Of a stretch of 64,000 bases of DNA, positions 36,620 through 48,714 are shown one piece after another (the first letter of the stretch is position 1; every line of letters begins with the position of its first letter). The translations under genes and the position numbers were made by a program. Below the pieces are notes generated by a model that saw nothing but the letters and a program-made list of their open reading frames with translations, made no database searches and was not told the DNA's origin. Origin of the DNA: Bradysia coprophila (Eukaryota > Arthropoda > Insecta > Diptera > Sciaridae); NCBI RefSeq assembly GCF_014529535.1, contig NW_023503372.1, positions 3,886,988 to 3,950,987 of the forward strand. Direction: 5' to 3'.

Positions 36620-36765
36620 ACTGACAAAACAGAAGTGAAAATCTTACCTGTTGCAGGTAGCTGTGTCTCCAGGTAACCTAAAATAGCTGCCACAGCTGTA
36701 GCTGATAACATACATTTCCTGGAGACAAAGTTACCTGCAACAGGAAAATTGTCTTAAACTATTTT
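36619..36765. mobile_element. ACTGAC foldback MITE, abutting copy
   Basis: Begins CACTGACAAAACAG, then TTACCTGTTGCAGGTAGCTG, TCTCCAGGTAACCT, and the inverted CCTGGAGACAAAGTTACCTG CAACAGG. The right terminus is degraded. It directly abuts or is inserted into the end of the preceding MITE. Confidence 0.65.
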
Positions 36766-36779
36766 TACATGCGTATGCA

Positions 36780-37300
36780 CGGTAAAGTGCATTTTACATC
36801 ACTGTTTGTGACAGGAAAAATGCACTTACCGTCCACAAACATGTAATAGTACATTACTATACCAGTGAAGTAATTTGATATCTCGTATCCAGAAGCCCTC
36901 GGATACTTTTACTCATCGTGATACGAGATATCAAATTATTTCACGTGTAAAGTATGGCGTTTTACTTTACGAGCGAGGGAAAGGGGCTTCACTAGTGAGG
37001 GAAAGGCTACATTACCTCACTAGTAAAGTAAAATGTGTTACGTCACTGCTTGTAAATGCTTGTTTAGGCACAAATATTTACAAACCGTGATGTAATATAC
37101 TATTACTTCCGAGGCTCCCCTTCGGGTCGGAGCTGTTTGTAAATATTTGTTTAGACAAGTGTGAGGTTTGCGGAACGAGCCGAAGGCGAGTGGAGTAATC
37201 ACACGTGCTGTCACAAGCAGTGATATAAAGTGTACTTTTTATCGTGTATAAGCATGTAATATACTATTACATGCTTCAGTTGTGACCTTGTTCTGTAATA
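36780..37300. repeat. Cluster of nested palindromes
   Basis: Several stems follow one another: GTAAGTGCATTTTTCCTG against GGTAAAGTGCATTTTACATC, GATATCTCGTATC with GATACGAGATATC, CCTCACTAGTAAAG with CACTAGTGAGG, and CATGTAATATACTATTACATG. The words CTTCGGGTCGGAG and CGAAGGCGAG sit in loops. No coding capacity. Confidence 0.5.
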
Positions 37301-37341
37301 AATTATTACAGAATAAGATAATAGGACCGGTTAAATGAAAT

Positions 37342-37408
37342 CTTGCTTCTGGTCGGCAAACGCAATTTTTTGAGTATATATTGTTCGCATTTACCGACCA
37401 GAAGCAAG
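37342..37408. repeat. 67-nt hairpin with 15-bp perfect arms
   Basis: CTTGCTTCTGGTCGG pairs with CCGACCAGAAGCAAG; weaker inner pairing continues. A second stem built on TAAAGCACRGTAC follows at 37409-37480. Confidence 0.6.
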
Positions 37409-37754
37409 TAAAGCACGGTACGTAATGTATGTACTACGGACAATAGAAAACATTTGGACTCGCGTATGTACTGTGCTTTACGTGATTAGGCAAAGTAAAT
37501 GCATATTTCACATGAGCGAAGCGCCTGTTTGGTGGAATCGTGGGATTACGAAACTCGACTTCGGCTCGTCGTGCAACCCCTCACGAGTCAAAACTAAACA
37601 TTCGGAAGCAGGTACGTAATGTACAGAGGTATGTTCGACAAATTATTGTGGTATGACAATCCCCAAATTGCACCGATTTCCCCATCCCTTGTTCACCACC
37701 ATGTTTTCCATGTAGAGATAGGTTTGATTATTTAGAAGGACATTCCAATAATTT

Positions 37755-37949
37755 AATTAACGCCCAAATGTAGATTCCATTTCAACGAAGAACGTATTGC
37801 TCTTAAGTGTACACGTAAGACATTGTCAACCATGCCAACGTTCGAATCACAAAATCGAACGAGAATGGGAAAAATTTCGTTTAGCTTGTCCAGTGTTCGA
37901 ATATCATATCAGTCTTACTGTAACGTTCAGTATATTCTAAGCATTTAAA
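37755..37949 (+). promoter_or_regulatory. OBP2 promoter region
   Basis: Matches 34740-34932. Initiator-like TCAGTA is at 37927-37932 in ACTGTAACGTTCAGTA, 18-23 bases upstream of the ATG. Confidence 0.5.
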
Positions 37950-38874
37950 ATGAAGTCAATTACCGTTTGTTTAATTGTGTGCGCCATAGCGCTTAATTTG
38001 TCCCTTAATTTCGCAAATCCTGAAACAACTACGACAGATATTGTAAATGTGAGTTACGAAGGAATTTTCCACGATAATCTGGACGCCATTTCGACATTAC
38101 GAATTTTTACAGACTTCTCGAACGACCGGCAGCAATCACAGCTTCCCAGCTTTTAGTTTCAAAAGCGTGTTGCAACATCAATACAATGCATTAGTTGACA
38201 GAATTAATGCAACGTGGTTGCAATGCAATGAAACATTCAATGTGCTGCGTAGCCAACAAAGATTGGACCCACATATGAGCAGTACTCGAAAATGTCTTGT
38301 AGATTGTACACTACGTACAATGGGTATGGTAAGTGTCGAGTTGTTATAAAACATGTCTAATCCGATGCATCAGATTTTCAACAAATAATTTGATTCTTGC
38401 CAGATAACTGATAATGCCCCTGACGACGATCAATATATGTTGTACATGAAGCAATTACGGCTCAATTACACCACAAACACATCCGACATGAACAAAAAAT
38501 CGAAAGACTCGAAAAAGAGTATATTCGATCCTCTTAATCATCAATTACCCCATGGGGTTCGTAACGGTACCTGCCGTGCAGTGGTCGGTGTTTCGAACAC
38601 GGACGTACCATTTTCTGACTTGTGCCAAGTACTCATAGAGTCCTATTCACTGGCTGCTAGTAAATGCAATGACTTACAGAGTCCTTATGGCGACAAGTAA
38701 TTGAATTTTTTTCAATTGATTTCGGTGATTGAAATGTCAACAAGAAAATTTTCTTAAAATTTCAGCTGCGACACGTCTTGGATGATAATGAGTTGTATGA
38801 TTCGAAGACACCGCGGAAAGCTATACAAAAGTCCATTTTACGTCCTTGCGGATAATGGAAAAGCTGAGGCCTGA
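37950..38874 (+). CDS. Odorant-binding protein, eight-cysteine variant (paralogue 2)
   Basis: Four exons, 37950-38048, 38113-38328, 38404-38696 and 38766-38874, give 238 residues. Signal peptide MKSITVCLIVCAIALNLSLN. Exon number, all intron positions and phases equal those of the gene at 34933, so the pair arose by tandem duplication. Shared marks: INATWLQCNE, STRKCLVDCTLR and a last exon with CDTSWMIMSC (C-x8-C) then RRHR. The segment between C3 and C4 is longer and Lys/Ser-rich (MNKKSKDSKKSIFD) and carries the same two extra cysteines (GTCRAV, SDLCQV). Sequence divergence outside the cysteine framework is high. A stop overlaps the last donor here too. AATAAA is at 38973-38978. Confidence 0.75.
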
Positions 38875-38972
38875 GAGCCTATCATGTCGCGAAATTTTAT
38901 CCACGTGTTTGCGTCATGATTTGAATTAAAATTGAAGATTTGACTTTGAATAGTAATTGTGACTTTGTTCCG

Positions 38973-38978
38973 AATAAA
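38973..38978 (+). terminator. Polyadenylation signal of OBP2
   Basis: AATAAA about 100 bases after the stop; the surrounding 3' UTR resembles that of OBP1. Confidence 0.5.
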
Positions 38979-39321
38979 TTTTTATCTTCTCTGTTGTCGT
39001 AATTGTTGTTTATTGTGTCGAATGAACCTGCCAAGAACTGAAGGACCAACCTTGTTGAAAATTGTGGATGAGTTAAATCGGTCACAAAACTCTTAAAGTG
39101 TGAAGCTGACACGAGTCCTTGTGTTTTGACTTACAAAATAACTGAAACTTCTAAGCGTCTGTCTGAACCCATAAATGTAAACAAAGAAAATTTTCACTCA
39201 AAAAATGGCTTCCTTTCAAGACATTCTATATCTTCAAATTTTCTTCCATGCAAATTGATCTGAGAAAATTTTTAAAATTTTTCGGTTCAGACGCGGAACA
39301 CGTCACTATTAGTGATTTCAC

Positions 39322-39765
39322 CGAGGGGTGACGCACTTTGATTTAATCCATTTAATCCGTTTAATCCATTTAATCCAAAAAAAAATTTTTAGTTTTACCG
39401 AAATAATTAGGCTACCCACCTGAAGAATTTGTAAAGTAATTGCGAAAAAAAGATTTGCACGATCCCCAGCACGTACTGCAACTCATACTACAATTTTAAA
39501 AAGCGAAAAAATCCACTTTTAGGAGTTTTTGGTGTAAAGTGGATTAAATGGATTAAATGGATTAAATAAATTTAATACCATTTTTAACAAAAAAAATTTT
39601 TCCTATACCTCACGAGTACTTAAACGAGCTGGGGATCGTGCAAATCTTTTTTTCGCAATTACTTTACAAATTCTTCAGGTGGGTAGCCTAATTATTTCGG
39701 TAAAACTAAAATTTTTTTTGGATTAAATGGATTAAATGGATTAAATGGAAGTGCGTCACCCCTCG
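39322..39765. mobile_element. 444-bp foldback element with TTTAATCCA subterminal repeats
   Basis: Arms of about 150 bp, nearly perfect, starting CGAGGGGTGACGCACTT. Just inside each end are four or so copies of a 9-mer TTTAATCCA. The inner arm continues through GGCTACCCACCTGAAGAATT to GGGGATCGTGCAAATC. A third block of the 9-mer lies in the interior near 39540. Non-coding. Confidence 0.85.
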
Positions 39766-40168
39766 AGTACCACGATGATCCCAAAAAGAACTAAAAAAAC
39801 TGAAAAATCGCTCGAAATCCTAGAATTATTTGAGCTTGTAGCGGTAAGGAGCTCAACTGGAAAAATCTCTTTGCCACATTCTTCCTCATTTGACCTGGGG
39901 ATTCACTGGGAGGCAAACGTTTTTTTAGTCATGTCCGACCTGTCGCACTGTAGCTCAACATTTTCTCACTTCTTTCAATTTTGGTTAAGTCATATGCGTC
40001 CGGAATGAAAATTGTGTAGATGCTACGGAACAAACTTTATATTTGGGTTTTCTAAAAAAGTGTTTAAGTGTCCTCGTACAGGACCAGGTGGATAGTGTCC
40101 TCGTATAGGACCAGGTGGGTTCAAGAGTTTAATTTTTTTAAATATCGAAATCGCTACACCCTATTTTT

Positions 40169-40257
40169 GAGTGAACGACTATTTTTGAGAAATTGATTTT
40201 CTAAATTTTCCAAAATATGCTAAATTTCTTAACGAATTTTCCAAAAATAGGCCCTGT
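40169..40257. mobile_element. Small CAGGG-like element or fragment
   Basis: Left CACCCTATTTTTGAGTG and right CCAAAAATAGGCCCTGTG are imperfect inverted repeats resembling the ends of the elements at 20301 and 62397. Confidence 0.35.
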
Positions 40258-41889
40258 GATTCAGTAACTATTTCTTATCATTCATTCAATGAAATACTTT
40301 CGGAGCATCCAATGTAATCTAAGTCACTTAAGTCGTTGGGATAAATGTCATATTCTTGTGCTGGTAGTAAACATTTGGCGAATCAAAGACTGTGACTGCA
40401 CTACACATACACTGACCCTACCACACATAATTGATTTACACCGGTTAATTTAACGACGGCTTCTTAACATACTGTGTCACTGACTGCAACAAATTTCTCT
40501 TCTACTCCTTCACATTTCCCACAGCTCTATTCACTATGATTTATTTGAATGAATAACTTCTCAGTCTTCCGAAACTTAAATCTATTATACCAATGGGGAT
40601 CGTAACTAAAAATGGCATTGAGTGTACTCGTCGTAACTATACTTTTGAATTAAAGTCCTCCCGTTAAAGTTCTCTGGTTGTCATAAATCTTAATGTGTTT
40701 TAACATCTTTTTATATAAAAAAAAATAAAATAATAAAAACGTAGGAAGCATAAGAATAACTAATAAATAATTATTCGATCTCAAATACTCAATTCATGAA
40801 ATCCATTCAAGCTCATTACTTACGTATGTATGTATCATATAAAGATCCATTTATGTAAGAGTTCTAAAGCCGCACATATTCCAGCGATATGTCAATTGAT
40901 ATAAAGTTAGCGCAGCAAAAAAAAGAAGTCATTAACAACATGTACTACACACAACATAAGGTGAATCTTCTTCGGATATCTCTCTCTCCACATGACCATA
41001 TATTAATAAAATTGCAATTTCATACCTTCTGATGTGAAACCGATCGTAAAACGCGCATATTTGTTTCAAATATTTTGTACACCATCCATACAGGAAGCCA
41101 AAGCATTTTGAAATAAATCTTAAATATTCCTCCTAACCATCATTAATACATCTATTTGTAGAATGGGATGCATGTGAATGTGGCAGAAGAATGTGCAGAA
41201 TACTCTTTTCAACTGTTGCATTTTATATGTAACGTGTACATCGATGTTTTGCGAATCTAGGAAGCAGATGGATTTTTATTGAATAGGAAAAACCACTTTA
41301 GTAGCAAAGAACCAAACGTTTTCGTTTTATTGAGCGCGATCCAGTAATTTTATAAACTACCTAACAAACAGCAAAAATAACAACAAGAGCACATATTACG
41401 ATTATAATTTATTCACACTCATAGATTTTGCATGATAAATCGTCAGATCGCCTACCTCAATAAAATATTTTTCAGAACTCCTACGCATTTCTAAAATGTG
41501 TCTATAATCTTGTACGGGCCGTTGTTATTAGTACAGAGAAATTTTTATGACAATATGAATAATTCCGAATGATTTGAATTGAAAGTTTCTTTTTTGAAAG
41601 AAATGTCTTGACAGCTTTGTCGGACCAATGGGATGAACTCGATTGAATGGTGGCCTTTAAAAGTTTTTTTTATTTCGAGCTTTTCTCGCTAGAATTGTTA
41701 ATTGAAAAACCTCCGAGCACGACATGTCCTCGAACCATTGTTTTCACTCTCCAGAGCCTAATATTGAAGAATATTTCACCAAATTCACCAGGTTTTTTTT
41801 AGTAAATTTTGGTAAATTTTAGTGAAATATGAATACATTCTCAAACTGCGAAAAAACGACTTAAATCATATTCGGATGTGCTTAACCCA

Positions 41890-41992
41890 AAATCTTGTAC
41901 TTCGTTTATTTTTACATTCATTTTACCATACAAGAAAGCCCTAGTCATAAATCATCGTTTTTTTGAGTCATCGTTGTCGATAACATATGAAT
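41890..41992. repeat. Dispersed short repeat copy
   Basis: AATCTTGTACTTCGTTTATT at the front and CATCGTTGTCGATAACATAT at the end. Confidence 0.5.
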
Positions 41993-44383
41993 TTACTTCT
42001 CAACCGTTCGTTACTGTGCCGTCAAAAACGCGTAACCGACATTCTGTGATAATATGACGAATTACGGGGCAATCTACACCTATTCTGAGTGAAGGTATTT
42101 TTACAGAAAATGGAGTGCAACGAGCGAAGTACTGAAGAAAAGAAACTGGTCTAACTTCTACTGAGATTTCCTATGGCCGACGAATACTAGGTCCCACCAC
42201 TTGACTGGAAATGTTTTCAATAAATAGAAAGCGCATTGGGTTCTTATATTTTTATTTTTAGAAGTTGGCACACATGCATTGATACATCCTACCCCATGAA
42301 AACACGTGCTTCCACCTACGTAATAAGCACAAAGTAAGCGTGTTGTTAACCTTAATCTATTTTAGAATTTTTTTTAAAATTATATTAACACGATGAAGAC
42401 AACGTCGACAAAAATAAACAATGAACTTTACCGATCGTTATCTTAAGGTAAATCTAAATTTTGCGTGTTTAAAAGAAGCTTTTACTCGATGTTGTTGAAC
42501 TTTTTTCTTCGACATCGGAATAAGCTTCTTGAAATAAAAAAAACTCAGTAAAATTGCAATAATTTTCCAATTTCGTAACAAGTTTGCACCAATTTTATTG
42601 ATTTTTCGTATATTTGGTAGGTTTGTTACCGGTAGCACTTTCAAATATTTTTATTGTAAAATGTCGCGTGACCATCAACTTTGAAGGTCTTTACGATGTT
42701 CTTTTTGGAATATTTTCGATGACTCATTTATCCTTTTAAGGAACATAATACGAATTACGAAGTAAGTTCGTTGAAACCTTTTATAAACGGTAAGGTGTCA
42801 ATCAATAAGTATTTGCTATTTTTGAGAATTTGATTAAAAATCTTGTAATTCACTGGTTTTAGAGATAATGCATGGTAATTCTAATTAAATTCTAAGCTTG
42901 CACATTTCCAAAAGGTTAATGATAATGATGGATAAAGAGAAGTAACCTCCAAGTATATCGTTAGCATTAAAACCACCCAGAACCGATGATATTCACTGCT
43001 GTTAGGGACAATTTATAAATTACGCGCGTTCATTAAAGAGGAAGAGGTGCCTGACAAATGGGTTAAGTGTAGAGTTTTTCGACATTTTATCCATATGTTT
43101 GGTGTAAAAAAGCCATTGCATTTGACATGTAACGTGGGTACGGGAATGTTTCAGTATAGAAAAAATGGTGAAGCCCTAGATTTTCTAACATAAAGGTTAC
43201 CAATTTCTGATAATTAAAATTTGATGAAAAAGAGAACAATGAGTCCAAAGTCTGCTTTTATAACTTTTATATGCAAAACATTTTTATCTACCAGTGAAGT
43301 AAAAGATGGGTCTCAATTCGTCGTCGTTCTTTGTGAATGCCCCCTTTTAACGACTGAACCATAATTACCTGTTGTAGAACGAAATTTCTAATTCTAACTG
43401 CAAAGAAATTCTCACAGCTTTAAGTAACGAAAAGAACTTACTCAGCCTTCCATTACACCAGCGGCATATACCTATCATTCTTATTGTTATTAATTGATCG
43501 CAATAACATATATAGCTGAAATTACAATGTTTGATGCTGTACGAAACATTTCCATGTAAAATTATACACCGTCGTCCGTCATTCATCCATATGAAACTTT
43601 CATTCATTCATTCACAACACAATTATATTAATTAAGATAATAATTTTACTTTTATCATATCTTTGCAAATGGTTAAAGTATTTGTGAGTTATAATGATGA
43701 TCATTGAATAATCGGATGCGGCTTCAACATATTTACAAGAATTATGTTATGGATAATCTAATTGCACATGCACATGTGTAATGTCCAGGCTATAAAAGCA
43801 CTCATCGTTTGTTTTCATTTCAACTTTAGATATATATGTATAAACCATCTGAATGGTGGTACGAGATCGTGTACATATGTTCATTTATTAACATTCTTTA
43901 TCTAATGCATTCTCATAATATACCCGATAGCTTTACGTTGAGAATTTATTTTTGAAGTAATTGCAGAAACAAGGTTTTTTTTATTGTATTTAATTAATTG
44001 TCCCTGCTAAAGCGGCAAAATATTGCTACACTGATCTTGTCCATATACGAGTCGGGAGGTTTTTTTTTAATTTCTGTTGTTGTTCCGAACTCTTGTTATT
44101 GAGAATGTCATTACTTTATGAAAACATAAGAAAATTCGAGAAAAAAAGGAAAATTTAATATACTCGACGCGATAGCATTTAGAACATTCTATGAGTTGAA
44201 TGTCTGGGAAAGGTAACAAAAATGCAATCGAATGTTAACACGGTAGAATAAGATATAGTGAAATCACTAGTTAAAAGAAAGGCCGAACTTGGCAATATTA
44301 TTGTGTAGCTTTGTTTATAATACTTGTTCGTCGCTTCGCTCATATGAAATATGGCTAAATTTATGTTAAGCTCACAGTACGTG

Positions 44384-44433
44384 GTGGTTCCAAATTTTTA
44401 TTTTGACGAGGAGAAATAAAAATTTGGAACCAC
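44384..44433. repeat. 50-nt hairpin with 20-bp perfect arms
   Basis: GTGGTTCCAAATTTTTATTT and its exact reverse complement, with a 10-base loop TGACGAGGAG. Confidence 0.75.
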
Positions 44434-44593
44434 GGATAGAAGAGCATTTTTGTAAGTGTACGACAGGACTTTTATGGTCAAATGGAACACATGACTGTTT
44501 TTACAAGAAATCCTTTTGAATTAGTTGGAAAAAAAAATTCCTTTTATGAATTTTACAACTGCTGCAGGAGGCTGTACAAGAAGTTATTATACT

Positions 44594-44965
44594 ACCCGCT
44601 CCATGCGAAATTTGACCATTATATAGTAATATGCCCCTGCGAAAATGATCCATAACATGTGGACTGTTCTCGGATCATTTTTTTTTATTTTCATATGTGG
44701 AAATCAACTTTCGCATAGTGCAGGTAGTAAACCAGACTACACTAGATGCTGCTACGTACTCCACTACTTTGGAAAGAACTATTTGATACTCGCAAACTCA
44801 CTTGTGATTTTTTGAGCAACTTGCTTCGGTGACTGTTTTTCGGCAAGTGTTCATTACGCAGTTACCGAAATTTGTTGCTCAAAAACACAATTGTGAGTTT
44901 ACTTTTATCACATGTCATGCACATGTAATGAATTACTTTCGCAGCATCCAATACAACCTACAAAC
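44594..44965. mobile_element. ~350-bp MITE with internal hairpin, copy 2 (composite)
   Basis: From about 44620 it matches 7925-8275. The first 120 bases also have their own inverted ends, TACTACCCGCTCCATGCGAA and TTCGCATAGTGCAGGTAGTA, like the short MITEs at 3705 and 14693, so two families may be nested. Confidence 0.6.
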
Positions 44966-45074
44966 AGTATTTACTTCTTATGTGCTGCGAAAATTCATTT
45001 TTCGCAGGGGGCCCGCAAAAGAAAAATTAACTTTCGCCGCACTTCAGAGGTAAAATAACTTACATAATTGTGCG

Positions 45075-45160
45075 GAAAATCGTTGTTTTGACTCGTGTGG
45101 TTGTATACTTCGCTTTCGGCTCAGCATACAAACTCCACACTCTTCAAAACAACGATTTTC
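45075..45160. repeat. 86-nt hairpin with CTTTCGGCTC loop
   Basis: GAAAATCGTTGTTTTGA pairs perfectly with TCAAAACAACGATTTTC; an inner stem GTGTGGTTGTATAC pairs with GCATACAAACTCCACAC. Confidence 0.7.
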
Positions 45161-45373
45161 TCACTGCAGTGGGTCTTTGTTCTGAACATACTTGAAATTT
45201 TTTCATCACACGAACTACGAAAATTGAAAACGGGAAGCGAAAGTAAAAAAATGCAAGTTATGTATCGATATCGGTTAATACATAATACGAAAGTCTATGA
45301 ATATAATGCGAAAGTCAAATCTTGTCAAGATGTTTACTTTGATCAATATTGATTGTTGTGATGGTTGATAATA

Positions 45374-45460
45374 TTAAGGCCAGTTCATACTCGCATACAT
45401 TTTTGCGATATATGCGACCATGAACTGGCCTTAAGGCCAGTTCATACTCGCATACATTTT
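45374..45460. mobile_element. Miniature TTAA-flanked inverted-repeat element, one and a half copies
   Basis: TTAA at 45374-45377, then GGCCAGTTCATACTCGCATA, then the inverted end ATGAACTGGCC and TTAA at 45431-45434. A second copy of the left end starts right after that TTAA and runs about 26 bases. The TTAA flanks suggest piggyBac-type insertion. Confidence 0.6.
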
Positions 45461-45592
45461 CTTTTACCAGGAGGCTGCCGCCCCCTGGACCCCCGCAAAT
45501 GTCAGCATATCTTGGTTTAATTCATCATACGATAACGCATTTCTTCGAGTTTATGTTCCTCAATTACAATTTTCGTAGTTCTCGTGATAAAA

Positions 45593-45724
45593 AGTTATGT
45601 GGATCACACGGGACGACGTAAAGAAATTCAACCTGTGCGATTGCGGCCCTTGCCTTCGGCGCGGGCAGCAACTCTCGCACACGGTTGAATTTCTTTAATT
45701 TCGTCCCTTGTGATCCAAATAACT
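45593..45724. repeat. 132-nt hairpin with ~50-bp arms and CCTTCGGC loop
   Basis: AGTTATGTGGATCACACGGG, ACGACGTAAAGAAATTCAAC and GTGCGA pair with TCGCAC, GGTTGAATTTCTTTAATTTC and GTCCCTTGTGATCCAAATAA CT. The loop is GC-rich (TTGCCTTCGGCGCGGGCAGC). Confidence 0.75.
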
Positions 45725-48613
45725 ATTGTAGATGTTACCAGGTTATGATCTTTTGGCGCAAAATTTGAAATCACCTTAGCGAATTCAAATTTTTTGTCAA
45801 AATATCATTCTGTGAGAATCGCTTAATTGACTGGCAATATCGATGACTTGAAAAACTTTGATAAATCTGAATTTTGCGTTCTCTTAAGGTCAACAAACTG
45901 TAGATAAACAAAGAAAGCTTTTCTCACTCTTTTAGCTGATGTCATTTCATTTTCGTATGATGATGCAACTTTTGTATTTAGCTGAACTTTTCTGAAAATT
46001 TACAACACTAAATTGCTGCAATCTCAATCTCAATTCTACATTTAGCCAACCTCAATTGGCAATATTATTCATCGATCGTTTGATCGTCCTCTTCCGAGTA
46101 TTTAAATAAGTTCTCGCCAAATATACCGTACACAGCCGAAGAAACGCATCAACAAATAAATTTCAAACGTCTATTATTTAGCAATTTACACCTTTCTATT
46201 TCCCATTCAAAGCAAACGTTCTGCGACACATTTGATATGTAATAAACGAAACAAAGTAAAGCATCGTTTAACATTTCCTTTGCTAAAATTCTCGAAAAAC
46301 CAGTAAAATGTGTCGTCACTCACGTCACCACCAACGTATTAAAAATCACGTCACCCCACCCACTTGTTTCGTATAATGTGAATCAATTCAGTTATTTAGA
46401 CGAAAAGAAAAAAAAATATTTTTATTTTTTTGTATTAATTTATAGACACAATAATTCAAACCATTTATATATCGCAAAAGTTTTTAATTCACGAAAATCG
46501 AAATATAAACTTGACTTGCGTTTTGTTTTTCGCTTCTTTTCGTTTTTCAAAATGAGTTTTATACACAAAAAAAACGACCGAATAATAAAATAGAATCGAA
46601 AAACGTATAAAATTACAACAACAACCTGAAATTTACCTGTATGGTGTTGTGAGTGTAACAGCAGCATTCGCACATTTTTACCTTAAATAAATGTTAATTG
46701 CGCAGTCGCTTACGAACCGCGATTGCGCGAAGACGTGTATGGATTAAGTCAATTGCATTTTTTTTTCGTTTTATAAAATTTCGTGTTTGTTTTTTACTTT
46801 TTTATTTTGTTTTTTGTTTGTTTTAAGTTCTAATAAACTAAATTTTTCGGTTGGTTAAAATATAAAATTTGAAATGTCAATATAACGAAGAACAATTGAT
46901 TTTTGAGACATTTTTTTTGTACGTGAAATGTATACGATCCACTCAACGCTGGAATAAATTAAAATAAAAATTTATTTAATTTAACAAAAAAAAATTTTGT
47001 AAATGATTCACATTTTGTGTGTAACAAAGTTTTCTGTTTGTTGCTAAAAGTACGCTATCTATCTATGGTACATGCAGAATTGTATCTAAATCTTTGAAAT
47101 AAGTGTTAAAAAGAGACTCGATTTTTTTCTTGCAACTTTGATCAAGAGAGGTGTTGAAATAATTTTTTAATTAAGAAAAAAAAAATATTTTGTGCAAACA
47201 GAGATCATTTCTATATTTGGATTAACATTTTGAAATTGAAAGGATTACCATTTACGAATTGAATTTGGTAAGTTTTAGTCTCGGAGTTTTTTTTTAGTTT
47301 AGTTTATAATCAATTTACAAATTATTTTTTTCGCAATAAACTTACATCGTTCATTCCAACATATCTAATTAATTGTATTAACGTGTGTCGCTACCTTTGT
47401 AGTATAAAAAATACATTTCATCATAATGTGATTCTCTGGATGCTAATTATTAATTTCCATTCCTGTAAAAAATATTTACAAAAAAAAATCTTAATTCGGT
47501 GAATCGATAACGCTTTAACGAAAACCAATAATAATAACGAACATTTTAACTGCCAGATTTTATAAGAATTTTTAAAATCCAGCTTGGATCTACTTTTCGT
47601 ATTAAGAAAAACATTCTGCGGGTTTAAAAAAAAAACTGAAAAATGATCTTTGTCAATTAAGTTCTCAGGACAAATTTAAATTTTAAATTGTCTTTTGAAT
47701 TGGCCTGGTTTGTTTTTATAGTGTCTCTTAAAATGACTTTCTTGTGGTGCAGTTTGCTTTTATTTTAATGGCCTGAATTAATTCTATAATGTTGGAGAAT
47801 GAATGGGAAGAAATGATTATAAAAACAGCGAAAAGTATTTTTTTGTTCAAAATAAAAATGGTCCAGGCCTTCCACTCTCTTAAAATCTACTGAATGTTTT
47901 AAAATTGGTTCTCCAACCCACGTTAGTCGATAACTTTTTACAGGCGTCACTTCAGTGGATAAATGTGTATTGTTTGTACACAGATAATAAGATTACAACT
48001 GTACTGTAAAAATAACTATTTCCAAATAGTAATTATTTTTAATTCCAGTCAGTGAATTAAATTCTAGTCCCAAAAAAGATTTGGTAGCGTATGCGTAATG
48101 TTAATCCTTAAAAAATTAAGATCTAGGTCCATATTTCCATCTGTAGGGTATCGTCTAATAGTAAAACTTTTACTTCATCAAACCTATTAACTAGAACTTA
48201 TCGCTCATTGTTGGCGATATCACTGACCGAAGAATAGCAATAAAACGAGTTCGAGGTGTAATCGACATCCATTTACACATGTGTCTCTGCTTTATCTTGA
48301 AATTATATTGGGGGTTATATCACGATACCATACGAATCGTATATTTTCGCAACACATTTAGCAAAACCTGTGAAATTAGGCACTAACTGAATGAATTGAA
48401 AAGTGTCAACAGCGCCAAGATTTTAACGAGATTCATTGCTACCTGAATGATTTGTATTGAAATGCCTTTGCTATTCGATTTATTTACTTAAATCAATGAA
48501 TTAGAAAGACGAATTTATTTCTAAGTTTCTATGTTTCAATTAACGTTAACGTTGCGACATATTTATTAAATCTACATATTCTTATGTTTAAAGCGTCGCT
48601 TTGTGTTCGATAC

Positions 48614-48714
48614 CAATCTTTTACTTCACTGGTTTTAACACACGTTTTTCCTTATGAGGCAATGCAATCCCGAATTCATCGCTTGTTCTTGTCATCGTTG
48701 TCGACGACAGATGA
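48614..48714. repeat. Dispersed short repeat copy
   Basis: AATCTTTTACTTCACTGGTT at the front; TCATCGTTGTCGACGACAGA TGA at the end. Confidence 0.5.

Larger units (their letters stand above)
38979..44380. other. Gene-free stretch, part 1
   Basis: No supported exon. It contains the foldback element at 39322-39765, a short CAGGG-like element near 40169-40257, a two-unit GTGTCCTCGTAYAGGACCAG repeat at 40067-40120 and one dispersed repeat at 41890-41992. A TATAAAAG at 43791 with TCATTT 24 bases downstream looks like a core promoter, but no reading frame follows. Confidence 0.4.

Noticed and set aside
39745-40008. 87-codon plus-strand frame
   Set aside because: It begins in the terminal array of the foldback element at 39322-39765 and has no recognisable motif.
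44829-45352. Two plus-strand open frames of 74 and 85 codons
   Set aside because: They cover a MITE and a hairpin; the frames are by-products of palindromic DNA.
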